Positions 1-8,261 of a stretch of 64,000 bases of DNA are shown piece after piece. This DNA is from Streptomyces tailanensis (GTDB lineage: Bacteria > Actinomycetota > Actinomycetes > Streptomycetales > Streptomycetaceae). The translations under genes and the position numbers were made by a program. Location of the stretch: the NCBI RefSeq assembly GCF_008386495.1, contig NZ_VTHJ01000007.1:124001-188000 (forward strand), written 5' to 3'. Under the pieces are notes generated by a model. It did no database searches. It was given only the letters and a program-made list of their open reading frames with translations, and was not told the DNA's origin. Position 1 is the stretch's first letter. Every line of letters starts with the position of its first letter.

Positions 1-666
1 CAGGGAGATGACGTCCTCGCCGTCGGAGTCCCGGTGCGCGGCGACGGCCTCCGCGAAGTACGCCTCCATGTCCCGCTTGGCCCGCTCGCCGGCCTCGATG
101 CCGTACGTGGAGGATCGGATCCGCCGCGTCCAGTCGTGCATGTCCTCACGGTCCGCCTCCGGGACGCCCATCAGCTCGCAGTTCACGGCGATCGGGAAGG
201 GCTCCAGGACCCGCTCGATCAGGTCGGCGGGCGGGTCGTCGCGCAGCATCGCGTCCACCGTCGCGTCGAAGGCGCGCTGGGCGTTGTCGCGGAGGCGTTC
301 GACGCCACGAGTGGTGAAGGCGGACGCCACGGAGCGGTGCAGCCGGGCGTGGTCGGGTTCGTCGACTGAGTCCATCGCGCCCGGCTGCGGGGTGAAGTGC
401 GGTGCCGGCCGGGTGACTTGGCGGCCCACGACCTCCTTGCGGCTGAACCGGGGGTCGTTCGTGACCAGCCGTACGTCGTCGTAGCGGGTCAGCAGCCAGG
501 CCCAGCCCTCGCCGTCGGGCAGCTGGATCCGGCTGATCGGACCCTCCCGCATCAGCTCGGCCAGGACGGGGTCGAAGTCGACCCCGGTCAGATTGAGGGC
601 GGGCCAGTGCCGTACCGGAGGGGCCGCCATGGTCTCTTCGCCGGTGGTCGTGTCGCTCGTCGTCAT
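1..666 (-). CDS. Cytochrome P450, N-terminal 222 residues (cut by left edge)
   Basis: Haem-thiolate monooxygenase of the soluble bacterial type. The visible part reads through the beta-1 region and helices A to C; the DEPDHARLHR stretch near residue 111 is the P450 helix-C signature (HxxxR) that contacts the haem propionates. Helix I, ExxR and the Cys haem loop lie beyond the window, so catalytic competence and CYP family cannot be judged. The start is the ATG at 666, followed by MTTSDTTTGEETMAAPP; a second upstream ATG at 671 is out of frame. No ferredoxin or ferredoxin reductase is next to it on the visible side, and it is divergent from the TenA-like gene. Substrate unknown. Confidence 0.9.
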   Translation of the reverse strand, partial: MTTSDTTTGEETMAAPPVRHWPALNLTGVDFDPVLAELMREGPISRIQLPDGEGWAWLLTRYDDVRLVTNDPRFSRKEVVGRQVTRPAPHFTPQPGAMDSVDEPDHARLHRSVASAFTTRGVERLRDNAQRAFDATVDAMLRDDPPADLIERVLEPFPIAVNCELMGVPEADREDMHDWTRRIRSSTYGIEAGERAKRDMEAYFAEAVAAHRDSDGEDVISL

Positions 667-962
667 GTCATGCCGTCTCTTGTGTGGTCACGTTGTCTCT
701 TGGCCCGCGTGATCACGTACTCCGGGACGGGCACCGCGGCTCTGCGTGAAGTCGCCATGGAACGCGCCTGCTTTCGCCATCCGGAAGGCCATCGCCCCTC
801 GGGTACGGGGTGGTTCAGGTGGTCCCACCACGATCACCCGGCGGGCCGGGGATCTCGCGCCGGATTACTCCAGACCGGCGAAGCGACACGGACCACCGCG
901 CACTACTCCGAACCGGGCGTCCATGCCAACGTGGACCACGCCGCGACCGACAGGAGCACGCG
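667..962. other. Intergenic region between divergent P450 and TenA-like genes
   Basis: This 296-bp stretch has no convincing gene. It must hold the promoters of both divergent genes. Visible structure: the octamer GTCTCTTG occurs twice near 675 and 695, and GTGATCAC at 709-716 is a perfect 8-bp palindrome. Neither can be assigned to a known regulator. A good ribosome binding site (AGGAGC) precedes the ATG at 963. Confidence 0.5.
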
Positions 963-1571
963 ATGACCCACCCCGCCAACCCCCTCCTCCCCCTGATCAC
1001 CAACGGCACCGCCGGACGAGACACCCTCGCCGCACTCGCCATGGAACAGCGGCTGGTGATCGCCGCGGACCTGCGCTCCTTCCGCCACCTGGCGGAGCGA
1101 TCGGCGGCCGAGCCCGATACCGCTGCCTTTTTCGCGATGCTCGCCGAGGGAGAGGTGGTGGCGGGAGAGCGGCTCGGGGCGTTTACCGAGGCATGTGGCG
1201 TGGACGAGGAGCGCTCCACGGCATACGAGCCGCTACCGGGCTGCCAGGCCTATCCGTCGTACGTCGCCTGGCTCGCCCTCAACGCCTCACCCGCCGACGT
1301 GGTCCTCGCCCTCACCGCCAACTTCGCGACCTGGGGCGGCTACTGCACCACCATCGCCAAGGACCTCCGCCAGCAGTACGGCTTCACGGACGAGGCAGGC
1401 GGCTTCTTCGACTTCTTCGCGGAGCCGTCACCGGAACTGGAGGAAAGGGCAAGGTCGGCGGTACGGACGGGAGTGGAGATGGGGCGAATCAACGAGACGT
1501 TGGCCCACCGCTACGGCCGCCTGCTGCAGAGCTACGAATCCATGTTCTGGACCACACTCGCGCCCCGATAG
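963..1571 (+). CDS. TenA/PqqC-type haem-oxygenase-fold protein
   Basis: A 202-residue all-helical protein resembling the TenA/THI-4 superfamily, often labelled TenA-type regulator or thiaminase-like in Streptomyces. Family members use the haem-oxygenase fold; true TenA hydrolyses thiamine breakdown products. Here the features are the helical ADLRSFRHLAERSAAEPD segment, two cysteines (GYCTT near residue 120 and ACGVD near 78) and the C-terminal YGRLLQSYESMFW helix. No thiamine genes are nearby, so a thiamine role is not supported by context. The ATG at 963 follows AGGAGCACGCG; a longer upstream open frame lacks a ribosome site. Function assignment beyond the fold is uncertain. Confidence 0.75.
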   Translation: MTHPANPLLPLITNGTAGRDTLAALAMEQRLVIAADLRSFRHLAERSAAEPDTAAFFAMLAEGEVVAGERLGAFTEACGVDEERSTAYEPLPGCQAYPSYVAWLALNASPADVVLALTANFATWGGYCTTIAKDLRQQYGFTDEAGGFFDFFAEPSPELEERARSAVRTGVEMGRINETLAHRYGRLLQSYESMFWTTLAPR

Positions 1572-1591
1572 GGGCGCGGGGAACTGCGCGA
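1571..1591. repeat. Solo arm of a dispersed Streptomyces-type repeat
   Basis: These 21 bases directly after the TenA-like gene are identical to the inner right arm of the composite inverted repeat at 11949-12241 (bases 12139-12159). Here there is no left arm. This sequence family is common in Streptomyces intergenic DNA as far as I recall. Confidence 0.7.
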
Positions 1592-1632
1592 TCAACCACA
1601 AACAACCAGCAGTCATCACCAAACCGCAGCTC

Positions 1633-1866
1633 TTACGGCGCTCCGCTGCTGTGAGCGATGCACGCCACGTCGATCCGGTCGGCCAGCTTCGCCAACTCGA
1701 TCGTCAGCGCAGCCACCGTGTCCTCGTCCAGCCCCTCCGCCCCCGCCTCCACCAGGTGCAGCCACCGCCCACCCACGGTGCGCAGCAGCTTGCTCACATC
1801 GGCGGCAGCCACCTGCAGGGTCCCGCGGTCGTCGACGATCAGAGGCAGAGTCACTTCGCGGTTCAC
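1633..1866 (-). CDS. Small conserved actinobacterial protein (DUF6213-like)
   Basis: A 77-residue acidic cytoplasmic protein starting MNREVTLPLIVDDRG (GTG start at 1866). It resembles the short Streptomyces family I recall as DUF6213; the family number is from memory. It has no signal peptide, membrane segment or catalytic motif, and looks like a small alpha/beta domain with a helix-rich C-terminus (TVAALTIELAKLADRIDVACIAH). It lies 25 bp downstream of the aldehyde dehydrogenase on the same strand, so it may be cotranscribed. Function unknown. Confidence 0.65.
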   Translation of the reverse strand: MNREVTLPLIVDDRGTLQVAAADVSKLLRTVGGRWLHLVEAGAEGLDEDTVAALTIELAKLADRIDVACIAHSSGAP

Positions 1867-1891
1867 AACGGGGATGTTAGCCGTGGAACGC

Positions 1892-3277
1892 TCACACCCC
1901 GTGCCATACGGTGGTGATGTTGCAGAACTCGCGGATTCCATGTCCGGACAGCTCACGCCCGTATCCGGACCGCTTGGCTCCGCCGAAGGGAAACGCCGGG
2001 TGGGAGGCGGTCATCCCGTTGACGTACACCCCGCCCGCGTCGAGGTCCCGGACAAAACGCTCCACCTCGGTCGCGTCCCGTGTCCACACGTTCGAACTCA
2101 GCCCGAAGGGTGTGTCGTTGGCGATCGCGATCGCTTCGTCCAGGTCGGCGGCCCGGTACAGCGTGGCGACCGGACCGAAGGTCTCCTCGCGGTGGACGCG
2201 CATCTCGGGGGTGATGCCGGCGAGGACGGTCGGCGGGTAGTACCAGCCGGGCCCGTCGGGGCGCTCGGCGCCGCACAGGACCGTGGCGCCGCTCTCGACG
2301 GCTTCGTCGACCAGTGCCGCCAGGTCCTCGCGGCCCCGCTCGCTGGACAGGGGGCCGACGTCGGTGTCCTCGTCCAGCGGGTCGCCGACCTTGAGCGCCC
2401 GCATGCCGGCCACGAACCGCTCGGCGAAGGCGTCGTACACGTCGGCGTGCACGATGAACCGCTTGGCGGCGATGCACGACTGCCCGGCGTTCTGCGCCCG
2501 GGCCGTCACGGCGACCTCGGCCGCCCGGTCGACGTCGGCGGACGGCATCACGACGTACGGGTCGCTGCCGCCCAGCTCCAGGACCGTCTTCTTCACCTCG
2601 TCCCCGGCGACCGAGGCGACGGACCGGCCCGCGGGCTCGCTGCCGGTGAGGGTGGCGGCGCGGACGCGCGGGTCGCGCAGGATGCCCTCGACCGCGCCGG
2701 AGCCGATGAGCAGCGTCTGGAAGCAGCCTTCGGGGAAGCCCGCGCGGCGGAAGAGGTCCTCCAGGTAGAGCGCGGTCTGCGGGACGTTGGAGGCGTGTTT
2801 GAGCAGGCCCACGTTGCCCGCCATCAGTGCGGGCGCGGCGAAGCGGATCACCTGCCAGAGGGGGAAGTTCCACGGCATCACGGCCAGCACCGGGCCGAGC
2901 GGGCGATAGCGGACCAGGACGCGGGAGGCGCCCGAGTCCTTCACGTCCGCGTCGGAGGGCTCCACGTCCGTGAGCAGCACCTCGGCGTGGTCGGCGTACC
3001 AGCGCATCGCCTTCGCGCACTTCGCGGCCTCGGCGCGGGCCTGCATGATCGGCTTGCCCATCTCCGTGGTCATCGTCCGGGCGACGCTCTCCGCGTCCTC
3101 GTCGAGGAGGTCGGCGGCCTTGCGCAGGAGACGGGCGCGTTCCGCGAAGGACGTGGTCCGGTAGGTGCGGAACGCGGCGTCGGCGGTCGCGAGGCGGCGT
3201 TCGGTCTCCTCCTCGCCCAGGGCGTCGTACGTTTTGAGCGTCTCGCCGTTCGCCGGGTTCACCGTCGCGATGGGCAT
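1892..3277 (-). CDS. NAD(P)-dependent aldehyde dehydrogenase, succinate-semialdehyde type
   Basis: A 461-residue ALDH-superfamily enzyme oxidising an aldehyde to the acid in the cytoplasm; overall length and sequence resemble the GabD/SSADH group. Rossmann fold and catalytic features are present: PWNFPLWQ near 136 (cofactor loop), TGSEPAGR near 211, general-base Glu234 in LELGG, and nucleophile Cys268 in NAGQSCIAAKR. The ATG at 3277 is preceded by AGGAGGTCAGCC, an ideal ribosome site. It is the third gene of a minus-strand run after the DNA ligase and NUDIX genes, with a 65-bp gap. Substrate is inferred only from family; no GABA transaminase is seen. Confidence 0.88.
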   Translation of the reverse strand: MPIATVNPANGETLKTYDALGEEETERRLATADAAFRTYRTTSFAERARLLRKAADLLDEDAESVARTMTTEMGKPIMQARAEAAKCAKAMRWYADHAEVLLTDVEPSDADVKDSGASRVLVRYRPLGPVLAVMPWNFPLWQVIRFAAPALMAGNVGLLKHASNVPQTALYLEDLFRRAGFPEGCFQTLLIGSGAVEGILRDPRVRAATLTGSEPAGRSVASVAGDEVKKTVLELGGSDPYVVMPSADVDRAAEVAVTARAQNAGQSCIAAKRFIVHADVYDAFAERFVAGMRALKVGDPLDEDTDVGPLSSERGREDLAALVDEAVESGATVLCGAERPDGPGWYYPPTVLAGITPEMRVHREETFGPVATLYRAADLDEAIAIANDTPFGLSSNVWTRDATEVERFVRDLDAGGVYVNGMTASHPAFPFGGAKRSGYGRELSGHGIREFCNITTVWHGV

Positions 3278-3342
3278 GGCTGACCTCCTGCGTGGGCTGT
3301 CCTTCGACCTTCCCGCGCGGCGGCGCACGCCGCAACGCGGGC

Positions 3343-3813
3343 TCAGGCCGAGTGCTCAAGGAGGCGGTCGAGAAACTCCGCCTGCGCCTTGACGATCACG
3401 GCTCGGGCCCGATCGACGGGCAACCACTCCACACGGTCCAGTTCGGGGAACTCCTGGACCTGCCCCGACCTCGGCGGCCACTCCATGCGGAAGGTGCCGG
3501 GAACGACGGTCGCCGGGTCGAGGTCCGCCTCGATCGCCCAGGCCGTGACGATCTTGCCGTTCGCCTGGCGCACCTCGCCCAGCGGTACGGCCTCGCCGTC
3601 GGGCGGAGCCAGCCCCAACTCCTCCTGGAACTCCCGGCGCGCCGCCTCCCAGGCCGGCTCGTCGGGGTCGTACTCGCCCTTCGGCACCGTCCAGGCGCCC
3701 GCGTCCTTGCGGGCGAAGTACGGGCCGCCCATGTGGCCGAGCAGGACCTCGACGCCGTCGGCGGTACGACGGTGGAGCAGCAGGCCCGCGCTGCGCTTCG
3801 GGGCGGTCGTCAC
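3343..3813 (-). CDS. NUDIX hydrolase
   Basis: A 156-residue NUDIX enzyme that would hydrolyse a nucleoside-diphosphate-linked substrate. The full NUDIX box Gx5Ex7REUxEExGU is intact: Gly46, Glu52, Arg60-Glu61, Glu64-Glu65 and the closing GL at 67-68. The start is GTG at 3813, whose last bases overlap the stop codon of the DNA ligase (GTGA), so translation is coupled to the ligase. This pairing suggests a role in nucleotide pool or repair chemistry, for instance sanitising damaged nucleotides, but that is inference from the neighbour only. Confidence 0.9.
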   Translation of the reverse strand: MTTAPKRSAGLLLHRRTADGVEVLLGHMGGPYFARKDAGAWTVPKGEYDPDEPAWEAARREFQEELGLAPPDGEAVPLGEVRQANGKIVTAWAIEADLDPATVVPGTFRMEWPPRSGQVQEFPELDRVEWLPVDRARAVIVKAQAEFLDRLLEHSA

Positions 3814-5348
3814 CGGGTGACCTCCGGGTGGGCGGCGAGCAGGGTCTCGACCGTATCGGCTTCGGCCGGGGACTTGTCCTCGCGGTAACGGACCACGCGG
3901 GCGAAGCGGAGGGTGACACCGGCCGGGTAGCGGGTGGAGCGCTGGAGGCCGTCGTAGGCGATCTCGACGACGAGTTCGGGGCGTACGCTCACGCCCCAGC
4001 CGTGGTCCTCGACGGCCAGTTCCTTGAGGCGTTCGGTCTGCCAGGTCAGCATCGCGTCCGTCATGCCCTTGAACGTCTTGCCCAGCATCGCGAAGGAGCC
4101 GTCGGCGCTGCGGGCGCCCAGGTGGAGGTTGGAGAGCTTGCCCGTGCGGCGGCCGTGGCCCCATTCGGCGGCCAGGACCACCAGGTCGAGGGTGTGGACC
4201 GGTTTGACCTTCAGCCAGGAGGCACCGCGCCGGCCCGCGCTGTAGGGGGCGTCGAGGGCCTTGAGTACGACCCCCTCGTGGCCGCGGGCGAGTGTGGCGG
4301 CGAGGAACCTCTCCGCCTCGGGGAGATCGTCGGTGCCGTTCACGAGGGTGCGGCGGACGCGCATCGGCTCGGGGACGAGGCGGGCCAGTTCGGTGTGGCG
4401 GTCGGCGAAGGGCAGGTCCAGGAGGTCCTGGCCGTCGACGGAGAGCGCGTCGAAGAAGACCGGGGAGACGGGGACCTGCCCGGCCGCCGTCGCCACGTCC
4501 ACGCGCGAGCCGACCCGCCCTGCGATCTCTTGAAAGGAACGCGGCCGTCCGTCCTCGTCGAACGCGATCACCTCGCCGTCGAGGATGAACCGCTCGCCTC
4601 TCAACTTCCGGGCTGCGGTGGTGAGTTCGGGGAGGCGGTCGGTGATGTCGTCGAGGGTGCGGGTGTAGACGCGTACGTCATCGCCGTCGCGGTGGAGCTG
4701 GACGCGGATGCCGTCCAGTTTCTCCTCCACCGCGCAGGTGCCCAGCTTCGCCACGGCCTCCGTGACCGAGGAGGCGCTGTGCGCGAGCATCGGGAGGACG
4801 GGGCGGCCCACGGTGAGCCGGAACCGTTCCAGGGCCGGTGGGCCGTCCGCGAGGAGGGCCTGCGCCACGGTCTGCAGGGAGCCGGCCAGCATCACCGCGC
4901 GGCGTACGTCGGTGGCGGGGGCGCCGGTGGCCTCGGCCAGGCCCTCCACGGCCAGTGCGTCCAGTGCGCCCTGGCGGACCTCGCCGGTGAGGAGGCCGAA
5001 GAGGTAGCGCTGTTCGTCCTCGGTGGCCGCGGCCAGCAACTCGGCGACCAGGCACTTGCGTTCGGTCTGTGAGCCGGGGCCGGTGGCGGAGCCGATCGCT
5101 GTCAGGCGGGTGTCGATGTCTTGGACGGTGAGGGTGGGGGTGGGGGCGGGTGGGATGGGCTGGTTGAGGAGTTTCCAGCCGATGCCGAGGCGGCCCTGGG
5201 GGAGGCGGCCTGCGAGGTAGGGGATGACTATGGGGACGTCCGTCGGCTCGGCGTCCCGGAAGAGTTCGGCGAGCAGAGCGGTTTTCCGGGAGCGGGCCGA
5301 GGTGGCGGCGATCTCCTGGGATACGTGGGCCAGCCGGGCGAACAGCAT
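3810..5348 (-). CDS. ligB: ATP-dependent DNA ligase, LigB type
   Basis: A 512-residue ATP-dependent ligase that would seal nicks through a ligase-adenylate. Its length and N-terminal all-alpha DNA-binding domain (residues 1-180) match mycobacterial LigB (about 507 residues). The adenylation domain carries motif I EEKLDGIR with Lys210 as the AMP acceptor, motif IV EGVVLKAL and motif V SWLKVKP; the OB domain follows to the end. It is an accessory ligase beside the essential NAD-dependent LigA, which is not in this window. Start ATG at 5348 (MLFARLAHVSQE) rather than a codon five residues upstream, by family alignment. It is coupled to the NUDIX gene downstream. Confidence 0.9.
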   Translation of the reverse strand: MLFARLAHVSQEIAATSARSRKTALLAELFRDAEPTDVPIVIPYLAGRLPQGRLGIGWKLLNQPIPPAPTPTLTVQDIDTRLTAIGSATGPGSQTERKCLVAELLAAATEDEQRYLFGLLTGEVRQGALDALAVEGLAEATGAPATDVRRAVMLAGSLQTVAQALLADGPPALERFRLTVGRPVLPMLAHSASSVTEAVAKLGTCAVEEKLDGIRVQLHRDGDDVRVYTRTLDDITDRLPELTTAARKLRGERFILDGEVIAFDEDGRPRSFQEIAGRVGSRVDVATAAGQVPVSPVFFDALSVDGQDLLDLPFADRHTELARLVPEPMRVRRTLVNGTDDLPEAERFLAATLARGHEGVVLKALDAPYSAGRRGASWLKVKPVHTLDLVVLAAEWGHGRRTGKLSNLHLGARSADGSFAMLGKTFKGMTDAMLTWQTERLKELAVEDHGWGVSVRPELVVEIAYDGLQRSTRYPAGVTLRFARVVRYREDKSPAEADTVETLLAAHPEVTR

Positions 5349-5380
5349 GTGGCCATGGTGCAACGGGGGGAGGGTTTTCG

Positions 5381-5507
5381 CCCCCGCCGCCCCTACCCGT
5401 CCCGACCCCGGGGGCTCCGCCCCGGACCCCCGTGGGGTGGGTGGGTTGTCTGTGGGTGGGTGGTGAATCGCCCTTCGGGCTCGTCCTCCAACGCCGGACG
5501 GGCTGGA
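5381..5507. repeat. Cluster of dispersed Streptomyces intergenic repeats
   Basis: The 5349-5525 gap is filled with repeat-like DNA. It contains one copy of the CCCGCCGCCCCTACCC motif that also forms the outer arms of the repeat at 11949-12241, a GGGGGCTCCGCCCC hairpin unit near 5410, and a CGCCGGACGGGCTGGA unit near 5492. I recognise these as recurrent Streptomyces intergenic sequences. They may act as transcription boundaries between the oxidoreductase and ligase genes. Confidence 0.6.
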
Positions 5508-5525
5508 TGTTGCTGGGCCGGGCTG

Positions 5526-6509
5526 TCAGGTGCGGGTAGTCAGTGGGGAAATCGCTGTCGGAATGCGGGTGTCCAAGTCGGTCATCAGTAGGTCGCCGTT
5601 GATCGTTGCCCCCGCTCGGTAGCCCGCGGCCGCCGCGTTGATGACCTGTTCGGAGAAGCCCATCGCGTTGCCGGCGGTCCAGACGCCCGGGATCGTGGTC
5701 TGGCCCGTCGCGTCGACTACCGGGTAGGTGCCGAAGGGGGTCTCCTGGAGTTCGGCGCCCAGGTGTTCCAAGAGGGTGGTCTGGGGGATCGGGCGCGGGG
5801 CCACGAACAGGATCGAGCGGTCGTGGATCATGCCGTTCGTGAGGCGAAGGCCGGTGAGGCGGTCGGCCTCGATTACCAGTTCGGAGACCTCTCCCGGTAC
5901 GACGGAGACATTGGCGGCGGCGAGCCTGCGGAGGTCCTCGTCCGTCAGGGCGTCCTCGGGGACGGTGTGCAGGAAAAGGGTCACGTCCTTGGACCACTGG
6001 GAGACCATCAGCGCCTGGTGCACGCTCTGGGGGCTGGTGGCGAGGACGCCGAAGGGCTGGTCCTGGACCTCCCAGCCGTGGCAGTACGGGCAGTGGAGGA
6101 CGTCTCGTCCGAAGCGGTCGGCGAGGCCGGGGACCGGCGGGAGTTCGTCCTTCAGGCCGGTGGTGATCACCAGGCGTCGGGCCTGGATCGTGCGGCCTCT
6201 CGCCAGGGTTGTGGTGAAGGTCTGTTCGTCTTCGGTTCGGGTGGCCTCCACCACCCGGTCCCGCACCAGGTCGACGCCGTAGCGGGCGATCTCCTCGCGG
6301 CCCATGGCCAGGAACTCCGCCGGGGGGATTCCGTCCCGCGACAGGTAGCCCTGCATATGGGCGGCGGGGGCGTTGCGGGGTTCGCCCGCGTCGATGACGA
6401 GGGTGCGGCGTCGAGCGCGGCCGAGGACGAGGGCGGCGGAGAGCCCAGCAGCTCCGCCGCCGATGACGATCACTTCGTACTGCTCCGAAAGTTCGGTCTG
6501 TTCGGTCAT
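5526..6509 (-). CDS. FAD-dependent thioredoxin-reductase-like oxidoreductase
   Basis: A 327-residue flavoprotein with the fold of low-molecular-weight thioredoxin reductases. The FAD site VIGGGAAGLS starts at residue 15; a redox pair Cys140-Pro-Tyr-Cys143 sits in CPYCHGWEV, as in TrxR and gliotoxin/holomycin-type dithiol oxidases; the C-terminal TAGNAMGFSEQVINA binds FAD. Start ATG at 6509 after GGAGGTGGTCACC. No thioredoxin gene is adjacent, so it is probably not the housekeeping TrxB. It is divergent from an XRE-cupin regulator 78 bp away, a frequent pairing for this family, which suggests local control by that regulator. Confidence 0.87.
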   Translation of the reverse strand: MTEQTELSEQYEVIVIGGGAAGLSAALVLGRARRRTLVIDAGEPRNAPAAHMQGYLSRDGIPPAEFLAMGREEIARYGVDLVRDRVVEATRTEDEQTFTTTLARGRTIQARRLVITTGLKDELPPVPGLADRFGRDVLHCPYCHGWEVQDQPFGVLATSPQSVHQALMVSQWSKDVTLFLHTVPEDALTDEDLRRLAAANVSVVPGEVSELVIEADRLTGLRLTNGMIHDRSILFVAPRPIPQTTLLEHLGAELQETPFGTYPVVDATGQTTIPGVWTAGNAMGFSEQVINAAAAGYRAGATINGDLLMTDLDTRIPTAISPLTTRT

Positions 6510-6551
6510 GGTGACCACCTCCACGGAGACAGTCACTCAAAGGGTGCGGGA

Positions 6552-6580
6552 TTGACAAACTTCTTTGCTGATTCTGCAAT
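6552..6580 (+). promoter_or_regulatory. Predicted promoter of the XRE-cupin gene, leaderless
   Basis: A perfect -35 TTGACA at 6552-6557 is followed after 17 bp by TGCAAT at 6575-6580. Initiation 7-8 bases further would fall at or just before the ATG at 6588, so the mRNA is probably leaderless; no ribosome site precedes the ATG. The region also lies in the divergent promoter interval of the oxidoreductase. Confidence 0.65.
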
Positions 6581-6587
6581 AGGGGTC

Positions 6588-7172
6588 ATGGCCACCGATG
6601 ACGTTCTCGCAGAAGTCGGACCGCGGCTGCGGCGGATCCGGAAGGACCGGGAGGTGACGCTCGCGGGGTTGTCCGAGGCGACCGGAATCTCCGTGAGCAC
6701 CCTCTCGCGGCTGGAGTCGGGGCTGCGCAAGCCCAGTCTGGAGCTGCTGTTGCCCATCGCCCGGGCCCATCAGGTGCCGCTGGACGAACTGATCGGGGAA
6801 CCGGCGGTCGGCGATCCACGGGTGCGGTCGAAGCCGATCGTGCGGCACGGGCGGACGTACTGGCCGCTCACCCGGCAGCCGGGCGGCCTCCAGGCCTACA
6901 AGGTCCTCATCCCGCAGAGCGAGCAGGAGCCGGAGCCGCGCACCCATGAGGGGTACGAGTGGCTGTACGTGCTGGCCGGGAGGCTGCGGATGGTGCTCGG
7001 CGCGCATGATGTGGTGCTGACCGCCGGGGAGGCCGCCGAGTTCGACACCCGGGTTCCGCACTGGTTCGGGTCGACGGGGGAGGGGCCCGTGGAGTTCCTG
7101 AGTCTGTTCGGGCCGCAGGGGGAGCGGATGCACGTACGAGCGAAGCCCGCGGCGCAGTCGTCGCGGTCGTGA
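6588..7172 (+). CDS. XRE-family regulator with C-terminal cupin
   Basis: A 194-residue cytoplasmic regulator: an HTH_3 domain at about residues 9-65 (RLRRIRKDREVTLAGLSEAT, then ISVSTLSRLESGLRKPS) and a single cupin_2 barrel at about 100-185 (EWLYVLAGRLRMVLG, AAEFDTRVPHWF). In this family the cupin senses a small ligand and the HTH binds operators near its own gene. Start ATG at 6588, chosen because the promoter ends there and the HTH begins immediately. It is divergent from the TrxR-like gene and is the likely regulator of it and of itself. Confidence 0.88.
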   Translation: MATDDVLAEVGPRLRRIRKDREVTLAGLSEATGISVSTLSRLESGLRKPSLELLLPIARAHQVPLDELIGEPAVGDPRVRSKPIVRHGRTYWPLTRQPGGLQAYKVLIPQSEQEPEPRTHEGYEWLYVLAGRLRMVLGAHDVVLTAGEAAEFDTRVPHWFGSTGEGPVEFLSLFGPQGERMHVRAKPAAQSSRS

Positions 7173-7214
7173 CGCACCCTGCCGTCCCCTGAGGAGCAAG
7201 TGTTCCCTGAGGGC

Positions 7215-7226
7215 AAGCGACTGCTT
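7215..7226 (+). promoter_or_regulatory. Candidate TetR-type operator AAGC-N4-GCTT with -10
   Basis: AAGCGACTGCTT is an inverted repeat (AAGC, four bases, GCTT) immediately followed by TAGTAT at 7226-7231, a plausible -10 element 53 bases before the quinone oxidoreductase start. Repressor binding here would block RNA polymerase. AAGC/GCTT palindromes are typical of TetR-family fatty-acid and CoA-ester regulators; no such gene is adjacent. Confidence 0.45.
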
Positions 7227-7283
7227 AGTATGCACGTGTCAGTCGATCCCGGTTCAGACGAAGCAGTCCCGTGGAGGCACCGC

Positions 7284-8261
7284 ATGCAGGCATGGCAAGT
7301 GCACGAGAACGGCGAGCCGAGCGAGGTGATGCGGCTCCAGGACGTGGAGCGGCCCACGCCCGGTGACGGCCAGGTCCTGCTGAAGGTGCGTGCCGCGAAC
7401 ATCAACTTCCCGGATGTGCTGATGTGCCGGGGCCACTACCAGGTCAGGCCGCCGCTGCCGTTCACGCCCGGCGTGGAGATCTGCGGCGAGACCGAGGACG
7501 GGCGCCGGGTCATCGCCAACCCGGCGCTGCCGTACGGCGGCTTCGCCGAGTACGTGGTCGCAGATGCCGCCGCCGTCCTGCCCGCGCCCGAGTCGCTGGA
7601 CGAGGCCGAGGCCGCCGCGCTGCACATCGGCTACCAGACGGGCTGGTTCGGTCTGCACCGGCGGGCCCGGCTCGAAGCCGGGGAGACGCTGCTCGTCCAC
7701 GCCGCCGCGGGTGGGGTGGGCAGCGCGGCCGTACAGCTCGGGAAGGCGGCCGGGGCGACCGTCATCGGGGTCGTCGGCGGCGCCGACAAGGCCGCCGTGG
7801 CCCGGGAGCTGGGCTGTGACGTGGTGGTCGACCGGCGGAGCGAGGACGTCGTCTCCGCCGTGAAGGAGGCCACCGGAGGCCGGGGCGCGGATGTGATCTA
7901 CGACCCCGTGGGCGGCGAGGCCTACACGCAGTCGACCAAGGTCGTCGCCTTCGAAGGGCGCATCGTGGTCGTCGGCTTCGCCAGCGGGACGATCCCGAGC
8001 CCCGGCCTCAACCACGCCCTCGTCAAGAACTACGCGATCCTCGGCCTGCACTGGGGCCTGTACAACACCAAGAACCCCAAGCTGGTCCAGCACTGCCACG
8101 AGCAGCTCACCGAGCTGGCCGCCCGGGGTGTCGTCAAGCCACTGGTGAGCGAGCGGGTGCCCCTCGACGGGGCCGCGGCCGCCGTCCAGCGCGTCGCGGA
8201 CGGGGTCACCACCGGCCGGGTCGCCGTAGTGCCCACGCTGGAGAACGGAGCCTCCGCATGA
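7284..8261 (+). CDS. Quinone oxidoreductase-like MDR protein (NADPH-dependent)
   Basis: A 325-residue zinc-free medium-chain dehydrogenase/reductase of the QOR/Zta1 type, expected to reduce a quinone or enoyl substrate with NADPH. GroES-like domain at residues 1-115 and Rossmann domain after it with HAAAGGVGSAAVQLGKAAGA near 140. Catalytic zinc ligands of true alcohol dehydrogenases are absent. Start ATG at 7284 after GGAGGCACCGC. It is the first gene of a tight three-gene operon; its stop overlaps the next start (ATGA), so it probably works on the same acyl-CoA pathway, for example as an enoyl reductase. Confidence 0.85.
   Translation: MQAWQVHENGEPSEVMRLQDVERPTPGDGQVLLKVRAANINFPDVLMCRGHYQVRPPLPFTPGVEICGETEDGRRVIANPALPYGGFAEYVVADAAAVLPAPESLDEAEAAALHIGYQTGWFGLHRRARLEAGETLLVHAAAGGVGSAAVQLGKAAGATVIGVVGGADKAAVARELGCDVVVDRRSEDVVSAVKEATGGRGADVIYDPVGGEAYTQSTKVVAFEGRIVVVGFASGTIPSPGLNHALVKNYAILGLHWGLYNTKNPKLVQHCHEQLTELAARGVVKPLVSERVPLDGAAAAVQRVADGVTTGRVAVVPTLENGASA

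Noticed and set aside
1892..3277. Aldehyde dehydrogenase as partner of the DUF779 gene
   Set aside because: The two are often adjacent in other bacteria, but here they are about 10 kb apart with unrelated genes between.
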